A stretch of 64,000 nucleotides of DNA, from positions 2,260,930 through 2,324,929 of the forward strand of contig CM065325.1 of assembly GCA_033032175.1 (NCBI GenBank). The letters run 5' to 3'. The notes under the pieces were generated by a model. The model did not search any database. It was not told the DNA's origin and worked only from the letters and a program-made list of their open reading frames with translations. Below are positions 1-10,792 of this stretch, piece by piece. This DNA is from Saturnia japonica (taxonomy: Eukaryota; Arthropoda; Insecta; Lepidoptera; Saturniidae). The first letter of the stretch is position 1. Each line of letters starts with the position of its first letter. A program made the position numbers and the translations under genes.

Positions 1-434
1 AAAAATGTGACGTCACCATTCGGGAAATATGAACCTTAGACGTAAATCACTTTTTATGACGCATTAATGAAAAAAAAGGTATTATTTTCGACATATAAAG
101 TGTTTAAAACAATTTTCCAAAAGTTGTTAACTCCCGGATTCAAGTTTGTGTTGGAGTAAGTAACATCACATGCGCCTTGCCGACGACCCTTTAATTGTTG
201 CATTTAGACAAATTGTATAGGTATGACTTTTTTTTAAATAAAGCAAATTTGTTCTATAGGTAGTTTAAGCACGAGTATCGATTGTTCAATAGTGCAGAAG
301 ACTGTCGAGTAATCGATAGTAGCTCGATGTTTAATAAAGTGACTGTCAAAATAAATCTTGAATTAACCCACCGACACATACTAATAAAGCATAAAATTAT
401 ATTTTTTTGAAACTATTTCTTTATTTTTTGTAGA
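1..434. other. AT-rich flank, no gene seen
   Basis: No open frame with coding character. A poly-A signal-like AATAAA lies near 348-355, but no gene that would use it is visible inside the window. Confidence 0.5.
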
Positions 435-687
435 TCGGAGCCAGTGAATCGGCACATCATTGACAAGGGTCGAAAACTTCGAGAACGTTTCGTGTATAAA
501 GACGCGAAGACTTGTCAGCAGCGAAGACCCTAGCACCGCGGCACCGCGGGTCGCGGTTCGATAAGACTCGCGAGGGGCTAACGGGTCGGGCGGGAGTGGG
601 ACACCCACGGCCACCTCGCGCCACGACACGACACGCCAAGCCGGCGCGGCGCGGCGCGGTGCCCCCTCACGTTTGTTTAGTTTGGCA
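435..687 (+). other. CpG-rich segment, possible exon
   Basis: A GC-rich block sits in AT-rich sequence. It is preceded by a pyrimidine-rich tract ending 'tttttgtag' (acceptor-like, ends 434) and followed by 'ggcag|gtaaag' (donor-like at 688). An ORF from 512 stays open across the donor, giving about 59 residues (MSAAKTLAPRHR...) that I cannot match to any family. The run 641-659 is made of GGCGC pentamers. It could be a 5' UTR exon or promoter CpG pocket of a gene outside the window. Splice-like motifs of this quality also arise by chance. Confidence 0.25.
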
Positions 688-981
688 GGTAAAGTACAAC
701 GGAGGGGCCGGAACGTGTCGCGTGGGAGTGATCCTCTGACGTATCGGTCGGCGAGACGAATAATAATTGAGGTGCGGAGGAAAACAAGCGATCGCACTTG
801 ATCTATCGCTACCTACGTACATGCAAAGACAAATTTGTATCGAACAAACATAATAGAAATACATTGATGCTTTGTTCAAAATTTAACATACATAATTGTA
901 AATAAGTAAAACCTAATAATAATTCCAAATTTAATCTCTTCTCTATCTACAGAAATATTTTGAATCCCAAGAGATTATTTA

Positions 982-1110
982 TAATTTGAACTCGCTAATC
1001 AGTGGAACTACCAAGTCAGATTTGAAACTTCTTTTTGGCTTTTGCAGCCCAATCCGAGGAAGGATCTAAGTACCATTACGCTTTTCTATAAAGGCTAAGC
1101 AGTAATGATA
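982..1110. repeat. Dispersed repeat, copy 1
   Basis: The stretch around 'aatccgaggaaggatcta' through 'aaggctaagcagtaatgat' matches 18541-18663 ('aatcggaggaagggtcta' through 'gaggttaagcagtaatgac'). Both resemble LINE 3' tails. No coding capacity. Confidence 0.5.
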
Positions 1111-2194
1111 AAATTATAATTAAAAAATTAAAAGATAGTATTTTACAAGCCTAATCAATTAATACATACAAGTAGTTCCCGTGAAACTTCAAATACATTT
1201 TTCGTGAACAAAGTCGCGGCAGCCAGATAGTATTAAATATTATCTTGTGTAATGTCAAATAATTCAGTTACTTGATAAGTAGTTCAGTTCTCTCTTAATT
1301 ATCATTATCTACCTTAACTCAGTTGACTTTTACATGTATCTCTACAGTTATCCTCTACATTATTTCTGTTCCTACTAACTCTGCAGTGACATTACCAAGT
1401 GCGGCACACTGTACAGTATAAAGATGAGTACAAAAGGCGCGGTTCGGAGCGGCAAGCGAGCGCGGCTCTGTTTAAAAGCCCCATCAAAGACTCAACTGGT
1501 ACATAAAACGAGCGCCGTTTTCATTCGGCTTGTTAGGACGCGGGTTTATGGCGGACCGGCCAGGAATTCCGCGCGTAATGAGGAAATTGAGACAGTACTA
1601 CAGTTTCGTTTTTTTTTTTTTTTAAATAATGAAAATTTACGATTGAATTTTGTTTACTGATAGATAAGTATGAGACAGTACAATCTATATTTATATAATT
1701 AAAATGATAGAGGTTAACCGTTGTGTGCACATCACGCAAAAACTGTTGGGATAGATTTTTATAATTTTTTTTAACTTTACTTCATAGATACTCTATATAA
1801 AAATATATCGTGATATCTTCACAAACAATAATGGTGTAGTTAACGCATGCGGAGCCGCGGGCAGATCTATCTGATAAATAAAATGCACTTCAAAATGTAT
1901 TGGTATTAAATAAATGTAATATCAGTTATTAATAAAAATTATGATTTTTTACAACTTTCTTTGTGTTACCAAAAAGTTTGCGTATCGACACTATTGACTT
2001 ATTTAAAAGCTTTATACACTTTACGATCGATAACAAATAGTAAGCAGGCTACATACAAACGCCTGTCTATTTCGGCTCTTGGCATCCTACGTGATCGCGT
2101 TTGAGATCGCGCCGCGCAACACTCCCATATAGGTATAGATGATTGATATATCATCATGGCGTAATCGTTCATGGGATAAGCATATCATAAACCT
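1111..2194. other. Gene-free stretch
   Basis: No recognisable gene. A moderately GC-rich patch at about 1430-1585, with TATA-like 'tataaag' just upstream at about 1418, opens a 78-aa frame at 1424 that has no family signature and runs into a poly-T tract. The rest is AT-rich. Confidence 0.4.
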
Positions 2195-2433
2195 AACATA
2201 CCATTACGCCTGTATCCTCGAAGGGTTAAGCTGAGGTGTACTAATGTACACCCACAGTTCGCCGGGTATGTTTTTTTTAGGCCCCATGTAATAAGGGGCG
2301 AGCTCAAAGCGAAACACCGAGCTGCTACTGAGAATTTCATATAAAAAGCCATTAACACTTTGTTCGACCTAAGAATCGAACCTAAGGCCTCGAGCATATA
2401 GCATTCGCGATTGGGACCACTAGGTTAATGATG
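2195..2433 (-). repeat. tRNA-derived SINE (family B), copy 1
   Basis: Read on the - strand, the head carries box A-like 'taacctagtggtcccaatcg' followed by box B-like 'ggttcgattctt', the internal pol III promoter of a tRNA-derived SINE. The body matches 28247-28506 in the same orientation and 23074-23243 in the opposite one, including the shared 'cgagctgctactgag' and 'ggtgtacattagtacacc' segments. The 70-aa ORF here is a reading frame through the SINE. Confidence 0.7.
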
Positions 2434-2716
2434 CAGTTTATAAAATAAAATATTAATATACCCATGTGGTATTTTTTTTTTGCGCACAACAAGCCTGTTT
2501 GGAATAAGTCCATTGGCCGCATCGTACGATGCCGCGATCGCTAAGCTTGGCGAATTGTATGCGCGGGGGCAATCGTTCTGCGCAGACTTTAATATTCCTG
2601 AAATACAAGTCTCAGTACAGTATTTAAAATTTATACTTTCTTATACTTGTAAGGCTGCGCTTTCGTTTATCTTACACATCCTAACTGCGGTCCGACCCGA
2701 CGAGACACTGCACCGC

Positions 2717-2811
2717 CAATCTCACTTGATGTTAAGTGACGATGTGGTGAAAGATGGTACACGCTGAGCCTAGAGGGTCTGGATTTCAAAAGTGTAGCTG
2801 TGTAGGAACTT
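2717..2811 (-). repeat. SINE family A, 3' half fragment
   Basis: Matches the tail of the family A SINE ('taagtgacgatgtgg', 'gctgagcctag') seen complete at 6108-6425. Its missing head half may be the fragment at 3241-3360 in the same orientation, which would mean the copy was split by about 430 bp that includes the foldback at 2840-2968. Confidence 0.55.
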
Positions 2812-2839
2812 TCCAACAAGAGAGTGATTAGCTAGTGTA

Positions 2840-2968
2840 AAAGCTGATTTATACGTAGGTATCCGGTGGCATCAGTCTCGCTGGCAAGGGACTGGCTTTG
2901 TATAAACACGTTTTAGTGCCAGTCCAGTACTGGCCGTCATCAGCAAAAAGTACTTATAAATCAGCTTT
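2840..2968. repeat. Foldback / MITE-like element
   Basis: 'aagctgatttata' (2841-2853) is repeated perfectly inverted at 2955-2967. The inverted similarity continues inward (GGACTGGC near 2890 against GCCAGTCC near 2920), so most of the roughly 130 bp can pair with itself. No ORF. The superfamily cannot be told. Confidence 0.55.
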
Positions 2969-3240
2969 AATACGTAGCGAAATGTGCAGCGATACTGCGC
3001 TGAAGAAGTTTTTATTGTAGTCGACTTATTAACTGAGGTCTTCACTATACGACGCGACGCGACGTCTCGAGAATGTCTTCAAGCCGATCGTTGCCTGCTT
3101 ATAAAATGCGTGCGATAACAAAGTACTGTTACTATCGCGCTCAGTCAATAGTGCGAATACTAAGTTATTAGTACGGATTCCATAATCACATCCGTAATCT
3201 ACGAAATTTATGAAATAATATCTTATTTAATATGACACGC

Positions 3241-3360
3241 TGGTAGGGGAAACCGGTCCTTAGCACTAACAGCTATTAGAAAAAGCCCTCCACCATGCTA
3301 TGGTTTTATCGCGATGTTTTCCTTCACCGAAAGCTCTGGCTCATTATAGTATTAGAACAT
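3241..3360 (-). repeat. SINE family A, 5' half fragment
   Basis: 'caccatgctatggtttta' and 'gatgttttccttcaccga' match the head half of family A (6108-6425) in reverse orientation. The region is mutated and lacks the tRNA-like box B. Confidence 0.55.
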
Positions 3361-4890
3361 AGGTCGACACACGCGATGTCCGAACACACCACCACAAAGC
3401 CCTCATAGAATGAAAAGCTTCGTAATCTAACTGGACTGTTTAGGTTAGAGGTTGAAACCGTGATCATAACACAAGGTAAACGAGCCAAGTGAGCGGGCTC
3501 TAGAAGCAAATTAACCGTTGAAAATTCATACATTTCAAGTGCGTGCATGTATGCGTGCGTGCATGTATGCGTGCGTGCGCGAGTTCGTGTGTGTGAAGGA
3601 TAGAAATATTTATTAGATAGGTATAACATTATTGTGATGTTACAAAAAGTCCTTCCGGTGCCAACTGCCCGTGGATGCCTTTAAAAGTGATCTTTATAGC
3701 GTTTGCGTAAAATCGTCTTAAACTACTGCGCAAAAGATTCCAAACACTCGGCTTGTAATTATTGTCGAACTCGGACCACCTAAATAACGTTTCGACCACT
3801 CATTACGTAGTATACAGGTTGATTCAAAATGTACATTTATTTTAAAATAAACTGATCGAATATACTTTTTTTATGGTATGAAGAAGTAAACGAGTATACC
3901 ATTAACCTGATGTTAAGCAGGCACCGCAGCCTATAACTTCTTTATAAACAACCTGAAGGAGACTGGTGTCTTAACTGAGGCCTACTAATAGGTTGCTGCT
4001 CCTGAGAACTAAGTTGGAACAATTTGTGCGCCAGTGCTTGTTGCCTACAAAACCCGTTGGTTGTGAACACACCAGTGCGAGCACTGTTTCTTTATTTCAC
4101 AAATAGGTGTGACGATGATCTTCAACAGTCGAATTTTGCCCAGGTTCTGCCTCTGTTACATGAATCAACCAAGTAATAAACTCACACTTTGGAAAATTCA
4201 GATAACATTTTTCGGAGAAAAAAAAACTTTTCATTTGTTCTGAAGAAAGGGCAATGTCGTGAGGCGCGTCCTTGTGAGTGAAGGCAAACACAACGGAAGC
4301 TATTAATGGGGAAAAGCTCCTCTACTACGTGTTTTCTGAGAAAATTCCTGAAGGTTTCAGTATACGCAGTATATGAATTTTTTTTTGGTAATGTTTTGCC
4401 TTTTTTAAATGTTGTATTAAGCACAATAAACTATATCATGCCGTCTTGTTCTAAAATAAAAACTAACCGCAAGTGACAGGTAAAAATTCATATTTTATAA
4501 TGAAAGTTCACAAGTTAATGTGGTCTTCAGACAAGCATAGTTGTATGGAACTGCTATTACATATTCAGCGTTACCATTAATTTCGTAGAAAAAAAACATT
4601 TTTGAACACGTCAATCAAGTTTCCCGTTGCGCTTAATAATCTTAAATGCAATTGTGATATTATTATTTTTATGAAGCATTAGTGTATTATTATAAATTAG
4701 TACATATTCATAACAATACCAGCGGTGTGTGTTGCGGCTACGCACGCGTTTATAACAATTAACACCTCATAATTTTATTTTTACCCATATTATTCACTAT
4801 TCATATAGTCTATCAATTGATGAATGACATAATATTATACTTCACTGGTACAACATTTCATCATAATCTTTTATTATTATATTTTTTCCA
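3361..4890. other. Gene-free stretch with short simple repeat
   Basis: No supported gene. 3540-3590 holds alternating 'gcgtgcatgtat'/'gcgtgcgtgc' purine-pyrimidine repeats. The ORFs between 3324 and 4424 lack family motifs. Confidence 0.45.
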
Positions 4891-5180
4891 TGCTAAAATG
4901 CATTGTTGACGATTCTTATAAAATAACGTATGCTTCCCGTTTACAAAATTAGATCAGAATCGGTTGAAAATTGATAAAAAATTATATTTTCAATATTCTT
5001 TTTTTTTTACGATTTCTTAAAGTAGTATTGAAAATTGCTACAGCCATCAATTACGGTATAACTTATACTTTCCGTGTACAAAATTTCATCAAACAGGTTA
5101 AGTTTTTTTTTTTGCTATTTCTAAAAGTATTATTGAAAATTCTTATAGCCTATCTGTTTAGAACCAGAGTCTAGCAACTC
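4891..5180. repeat. LINE-tail-like repeats
   Basis: Two tandem versions of a motif of the type 'cttcccgtgtacaaaatt..atcaaaatcggtt' occur at about 4930-4975 and 5060-5100. Related pieces lie at 5870-5920, 25645-25690, 58205-58255 and 59145-59205. Such segments are typical of 3' ends of decayed insect non-LTR elements. The second one starts the tandem duplication. Confidence 0.45.
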
Positions 5181-5355
5181 AAGTTGTCTATAGTTTTCTC
5201 CCTCTATGTAACTTTTGTGCTTAATGCCCTGTCACTTCAGTCAGACGCTGCGCCACGCCGTCTTGATTTGTCTGGGAGGTTATATGCGTTTTGACTAGCT
5301 CGCGATATAATTTGTCCATTACCTTATTTATTAATATCAGTTGATTAAATACGCG

Positions 5356-5550
5356 TGTGTTTAGGCCACGGGACGAAATATTCCCCCTATAGCGGCTACT
5401 TGTGATTGTCTTGAAGGTCAAATGTCTCGGTTTGAGTTGTACGCCGCGCCGATTTATAATTTTGATAAAATCTCTTTTAATTGTTGTTTTTGAACTGTGT
5501 TTGGGTCACAGGACAAGATATCCCCTTATTGTAGCCATTTATTGTATTGT
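5356..5550. repeat. Diverged internal direct repeat
   Basis: 'gtgtttaggccacgggac' (from 5356) and 'gtgtttgggtcacaggac' (from 5499) begin two roughly 52-bp diverged copies about 143 bp apart; each continues through 'atattcccc' / 'atatcccc' and 'agc.at/ct'. They are copied again in duplication unit 2. They probably belong to an unidentified old transposon. No protein is encoded. Confidence 0.5.
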
Positions 5551-6107
5551 GATATATACGAAACGTATTGGTGTGAGAAGCTGTTGGACGAAGACTTTGA
5601 TCTGGCTTTTCTTCTTATTTCTTGACGTTTACTTGTGAATTGTGGAGGATCTCTCATCAGAGTTGACGCCGAGAGACGTGAGTGTATTAGTATTATTATA
5701 ACTTGTAATATTTTTTGTTCTTATAAATTTCCTAGCCCTGCGAAACGCAGGCTTTTGTTTTTTCAACCTTCACGCTATCGAGGGTTCGGATGCTAAGCTT
5801 CCATTGCTAGTAATCATTTATTCTTGTGCCCTTGATGCACGACAGATCACTATCAATTGACCAACAACACAAGCTTCCCGTGTACAAAATATCATGAGGA
5901 TCGGTTAAGCAGTTTTTGAGTTAATTTCGTACCCAAAAAATAACAATTTTTAAGGACATATTCGTGATATCATATTTCTTTATATTATAGTACGTCTATT
6001 GGGAAATTTGGAAAAAATATTACATATACAGACATGACTACAGATTTATTAATATAGATGCCAGGGACAGCAAAGTACGGGTAAAATAGTCGATTGAGTT
6101 TTGAAAC

Positions 6108-6425
6108 TATGATGGCTCAGTTTGTAGCGTGTACGGACTCCTCGTCGACCGACGTGAGTTCGAATCGCTGCAATGAGTCTGAGTTTTCGGTGAAGGGAAA
6201 CATCGTGATGAAACCATAGCATGGTGGTAGAGCTTTTTCTAATGACTGTCTGGCTAGCTACCGCCCCCAAGTTGAAAATCTGTCGCCAAACACCAATAGG
6301 TGTATTCCGGCAGCTGCACTTGAGAGCCAGTCTTCCACTAGGCTGAGAGTGCTTTCCATCTTGGGCCAAATCGTCACTTAAGATCAGGTGAGCCTACAAC
6401 GCTAAACCTATAAAGAAAAAAAAAT
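6108..6425 (+). repeat. tRNA-derived SINE (family A), full copy
   Basis: The head 'atggctcagtttgtagc' resembles a tRNA box A, and 'gagttcgaatc' at 6156-6166 is a good box B. The body contains 'gtggtagctagcc'-like sequence and ends in an A-rich tail. Other copies are at 8596-8913 (by duplication), 18707-19022, 31318-31545 (-), 63245-63440 (-), and halves at 2717 and 3241. The 106-aa antisense ORF is a frame through the SINE. Confidence 0.75.
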
Positions 6426-6984
6426 TACATCTAAATAATTTCAAAATCTTCCTTTTCGAATGAACGATTAATAAAGTTTGTTATACTTTTTATGTACATT
6501 ATATTTACATTATATAAATATTTCAATCGAGGACTATGCATAGAGATCACCCTGTACACGGAGTACTGAGCGTGCCAAAACATTCCACAGTGAGAGAATG
6601 CCGCACGGGCTTGCAGCAAGCCGGTATGCACGCGACAGACGTTACCTACTCGTACTTACTGGACGGATACCTATAATAGATGTACACTTCAACCATCATA
6701 ATAATAGTTTTATGGATGTACAAGCATAAAACTGAGAATTGGTGAAGATGTATGCAGGGACTTGTTCTTATTTAGGCCCTTGAAAATTTTGATTAGACCA
6801 CGCGCCTCCACGCACCCTTGTTACCTTATCGTTGTCCTGACTAACCGTAGTTGCCTGCTGTTTTCCAGATTACTCTAGATGTTCATTGTTATTACTCTGC
6901 ACCTAAGGGTCGGAGCGTGATGTTATCTTCCTCAATAAATAAATAGGCTATAAAATGCAAAAAGTTTTTTTTATCAGGCTTATA

Positions 6985-7532
6985 CAAGTTGTCCAGAAAG
7001 GGTATCGGGTATTTGTTTTCGCGCCATATTCGAAACGGGGCGTCTAAAGGGTGCGGGGAGGGGTTCGTGGCGTCCGCCATTTTGTGGAGTTTTAATCACG
7101 ATGGAACAGTACTCGGGGACGCATCGCGCATTTTGCGTACGAGCGTATTATCGTAATGATGATTCAATAGTGACTGCTCAACGTCTCTATCGTGCGGAAT
7201 ATCGTACACGCCACGCGCCAAGTGACGATAGCATTAGGAAATGGATCAGGATGTTCGAGAATACAGGTGCGACAGTTAAAATTCAAAACTCTGGTCGTCC
7301 TCGTTCAGTTCGCGATGAAGAAACAATTGAAGAAGTTGAGGCGTCGGGTCGTCAAAATCCGTCTTTATCCATCCGAAAGCGAAGCGAAGCGTTGAACATC
7401 AAAAAATCCTCTTTACATTCGATTTTAAAGAAAGACTTACATCTAAAAGCCTATAAAATTCATTTGGTTCAATAATTGAAGGATACGGACTATGCTAATC
7501 GACTGAATTTTGCGAACAAAATGCTGCAGCGA
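6985..7532 (+). mobile_element. DD41D Tc1/mariner element, 5' part only
   Basis: Starts after a TA with the same 32-bp terminal repeat as the complete copies (beginning 'caagttgtcc', one mismatch to the 43.5-kb copy) and stops abruptly at the tandem-duplication junction. No right inverted repeat follows. It is a by-product of the duplication and not an independent insertion. Confidence 0.85.
7101..7475 (+). pseudogene. Truncated DD41D transposase (unit 1)
   Basis: Encodes the N-terminal DNA-binding part of a Tc1/mariner-type transposase: a helix-turn-helix region and the GRPRSV hinge motif at about residues 65-70. It ends at a premature TAA (7473-7475) at the same place as the unit 2 copy. 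The frame continues about 57 bp past the stop to the duplication junction, where homology ends. The catalytic domain is absent, so the product cannot transpose DNA. It is identical to 9589-9963, so the stop pre-dates the duplication. Confidence 0.85.
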
Positions 7533-10020
7533 TTACGGTATAACTTATACTTTCCGTGTACAAAATTTCATCAAACAGGTTAAGTTTTTTTTTTTGCTAT
7601 TTCTAAAAGTATTATTGAAAATTCTTATAGCCTATCTGTTTAGAACCAGAGTCTAGCAACTCAAGTTGTCTATAGTTTTCTCCCTCTATGTAACTTTTGT
7701 GCTTAATGCCCTGTCACTTCAGTCAGACGCTGCGCCACGCCGTCTTGATTTGTCTGGGAGGTTATATGCGTTTTGACTAGCTCGCGATATAATTTGTCCA
7801 TTACCTTATTTATTAATATCAGTTGATTAAATACGCGTGTGTTTAGGCCACGGGACGAAATATTCCCCCTATAGCGGCTACTTGTGATTGTCTTGAAGGT
7901 CAAATGTCTCGGTTTGAGTTGTACGCCGCGCCGATTTATAATTTTGATAAAATCTCTTTTAATTGTTGTTTTTGAACTGTGTTTGGGTCACAGGACAAGA
8001 TATCCCCTTATTGTAGCCATTTATTGTATTGTGATATATACGAAACGTATTGGTGTGAGAAGCTGTTGGACGAAGACTTTGATCTGGCTTTTCTTCTTAT
8101 TTCTTGACGTTTACTTGTGAATTGTGGAGGATCTCTCATCAGAGTTGACGCCGAGAGACGTGAGTGTATTAGTATTATTATAACTTGTAATATTTTTTGT
8201 TCTTATAAATTTCCTAGCCCTGCGAAACGCAGGCTTTTGTTTTTTCAACCTTCACGCTATCGAGGGTTCGGATGCTAAGCTTCCATTGCTAGTAATCATT
8301 TATTCTTGTGCCCTTGATGCACGACAGATCACTATCAATTGACCAACAACACAAGCTTCCCGTGTACAAAATATCATGAGGATCGGTTAAGCAGTTTTTG
8401 AGTTAATTTCGTACCCAAAAAATAACAATTTTTAAGGACATAGGTATTCGTGATATCATATTTCTTTATATTATATAGTACGTCTATTGGGAAATTTGGA
8501 AAAAATATTACATATACAGACATGACTACAGATTTATTAATATAGATGCCAGGGACAGCAAAGTACGGGTAAAATAGTCGATTGAGTTTTGAAACTATGA
8601 TGGCTCAGTTTGTAGCGTGTACGGACTCCTCGTCGACCGACGTGAGTTCGAATCGCTGCAATGAGTCTGAGTTTTCGGTGAAGGGAAACATCGTGATGAA
8701 ACCATAGCATGGTGGTAGAGCTTTTTCTAATGACTGTCTGGCTAGCTACCGCCCCCAAGTTGAAAATCTGTCGCCAAACACCAATAGGTGTATTCCGGCA
8801 GCTGCACTTGAGAGCCAGTCTTCCACTAGGCTGAGAGTGCTTTCCATCTTGGGCCAAATCGTCACTTAAGATCAGGTGAGCCTACAACGCTAAACCTATA
8901 AAGAAAAAAAAATTACATCTAAATAATTTCAAAATCTTCCTTTTCGAATGAACGATTAATAAAGTTTGTTATACTTTTTATGTACATTATATTTACATTA
9001 TATAAATATTTCAATCGAGGACTATGCATAGAGATCACCCTGTACACGGAGTACTGAGCGTGCCAAAACATTCCACAGTGAGAGAATGCCGCACGGGCTT
9101 GCAGCAAGCCGGTATGCACGCGACAGACGTTACCTACTCGTACTTACTGGACGGATACCTATAATAGATGTACACTTCAACCATCATAATAATAGTTTTA
9201 TGGATGTACAAGCATAAAACTGAGAATTGGTGAAGATGTATGCAGGGACTTGTTCTTATTTAGGCCCTTGAAAATTTTGATTAGACCACGCGCCTCCACG
9301 CACCCTTGTTACCTTATCGTTGTCCTGACTAACCGTAGTTGCCTGCTGTTTTCCAGATTACTCTAGATGTTCATTGTTATTACTCTGCACCTAAGGGTCG
9401 GAGCGTGATGTTATCTTCCTCAATAAATAAATAGGCTATAAAATGCAAAAAGTTTTTTTTATCAGGCTTATACAAGTTGTCCAGAAAGGGTATCGGGTAT
9501 TTGTTTTCGCGCCATATTCGAAACGGGGCGTCTAAAGGGTGCGGGGAGGGGTTCGTGGCGTCCGCCATTTTGTGGAGTTTTAATCACGATGGAACAGTAC
9601 TCGGGGACGCATCGCGCATTTTGCGTACGAGCGTATTATCGTAATGATGATTCAATAGTGACTGCTCAACGTCTCTATCGTGCGGAATATCGTACACGCC
9701 ACGCGCCAAGTGACGATAGCATTAGGAAATGGATCAGGATGTTCGAGAATACAGGTGCGACAGTTAAAATTCAAAACTCTGGTCGTCCTCGTTCAGTTCG
9801 CGATGAAGAAACAATTGAAGAAGTTGAGGCGTCGGGTCGTCAAAATCCGTCTTTATCCATCCGAAAGCGAAGCGAAGCGTTGAACATCAAAAAATCCTCT
9901 TTACATTCGATTTTAAAGAAAGACTTACATCTAAAAGCCTATAAAATTCATTTGGTTCAATAATTGAAGGATACGGACTATGCTAATCGACTGAATTTTG
10001 CGAACAAAATGCTGCAGCGA
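7533..10020. repeat. Tandem duplication, unit 2 (2488 bp)
   Basis: Second copy of 5051-7532, offset 2482 bp at its left end and 2488 bp at its right end because of the two small insertions. In this unit the transposon continues beyond 10020 into its 3' half, showing that this side keeps the ancestral right flank. Confidence 0.9.
8596..8913 (+). repeat. tRNA-derived SINE (family A), duplicated copy
   Basis: Sequence-identical to 6108-6425 as far as I can read; present because of the tandem duplication and not a new insertion. Confidence 0.75.
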
Positions 10021-10775
10021 TTTAACAACTTTAACAACATACTGTTCAGTGACGAAGCAAATTTTCACCTGAGTGGTCATGTTAATAAGCAGAATTGTCG
10101 GTACTGGGCAGTGGAGAATCCGAGACGAAAGCATGAACGACCCCTGCATAGCCCAAAGGTCGTTGTTTGGGCCGCTATGTCTGCTAAAGGCATAATTGAT
10201 CCTTATTTTCATGAAGATCAACGAGGCCGAGCAATTAATGTGAATAGTGACCGTTATTGCGATATGTTGCGAAATTTTTTGGTCCCAGAGTTGCAGGAGT
10301 TTGCAGGTTGCAACTCAAGAACGTGGTTCCAGCAAGATGGGGCCACTTGCCATACCTCAAATGACTCAATGGAAGTTGTTAACGAATTATTCCCTAATAA
10401 AGTCATTTCGTGAAGGGGTAACATCAACTGGCCTCCCAGAAGCCCCGACCTTAGCCCGCTTGACTATTTTGCATGGGGATACCTTAAAAGTAAGGTTTAT
10501 CAAAACAATCCGACGAATCTAACCCAGTAAAAGCAAAACATCAGGTCAGAAATGGCAGCAATATCGATAGCTATGTGTCAACGTGTTATCGCCAATCTTC
10601 GTTTCCGTTTAGAAGAGTGCCAGCAACGTAACGGTCATCATTTGGATAACATCATCTTTTCCAAATAATTCTCCAATTCATATGCTAATAATAAACAATA
10701 AACTTTTTTATTGCATACAAATAATTTTTGTTTCATTGAACTTACAAATACCCGATACCCTTTCTGGACACCTTG
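9473..10775 (+). mobile_element. DD41D (rosa-like) Tc1/mariner element, full length, dead
   Basis: 1303 bp, bounded by 32-bp inverted repeats (9473-9504 and 10744-10775; one mismatch, caagTtg versus caagGtg) and flanked by TA on both sides, the usual target duplication of the superfamily. Same length to the base as the copy at 43499-44801. The transposase gene inside is broken by three stops. Confidence 0.92.
9589..10668 (+). pseudogene. DD41D transposase pseudogene
   Basis: Homologous throughout to the intact 360-aa transposase at 43612-44694, with no frameshift but three in-frame stops: 9961-9963 (TAA for AAA Lys), 10411-10413 (TGA for CGA Arg) and 10528-10530 (TAA for TTA Leu). The catalytic segments are still readable: 'LFSDEANF', 'FQQDGATCH' and 'SPDLSPLDYFAWG'. 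The pattern is that of an old, non-functional copy. The 149-aa and 91-aa frames in this interval are pieces or shadows of this gene. Confidence 0.92.
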
Positions 10776-10792
10776 TAGTTTTATAAATTAGT

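Larger units (their letters stand above)
5051..7532. repeat. Tandem duplication, unit 1 (2482 bp)
   Basis: The whole interval recurs immediately downstream as 7533-10020. The only differences I found are a 4-bp insertion (ggta) and a 2-bp insertion (ta) in unit 2, near 8443 and 8475. All reading frames in the two units translate identically. The unit contains LINE-tail fragments, a family A SINE (6108-6425) and the first 548 bp of a DD41D transposon. Its right end (7532) is inside the transposase gene. The junction shows 3 bp of microhomology (att). Confidence 0.9.

Noticed and set aside
381..797. 138-aa - strand ORF over the CpG-rich block
   Set aside because: GC-rich DNA lacks stops on both strands. 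Composition is Arg/Pro-rich without motifs.
3540..3590. Possible CRISPR-like or satellite array
   Set aside because: Only a short GT/GC simple repeat of about 50 bp; no spacers, and a eukaryotic context.
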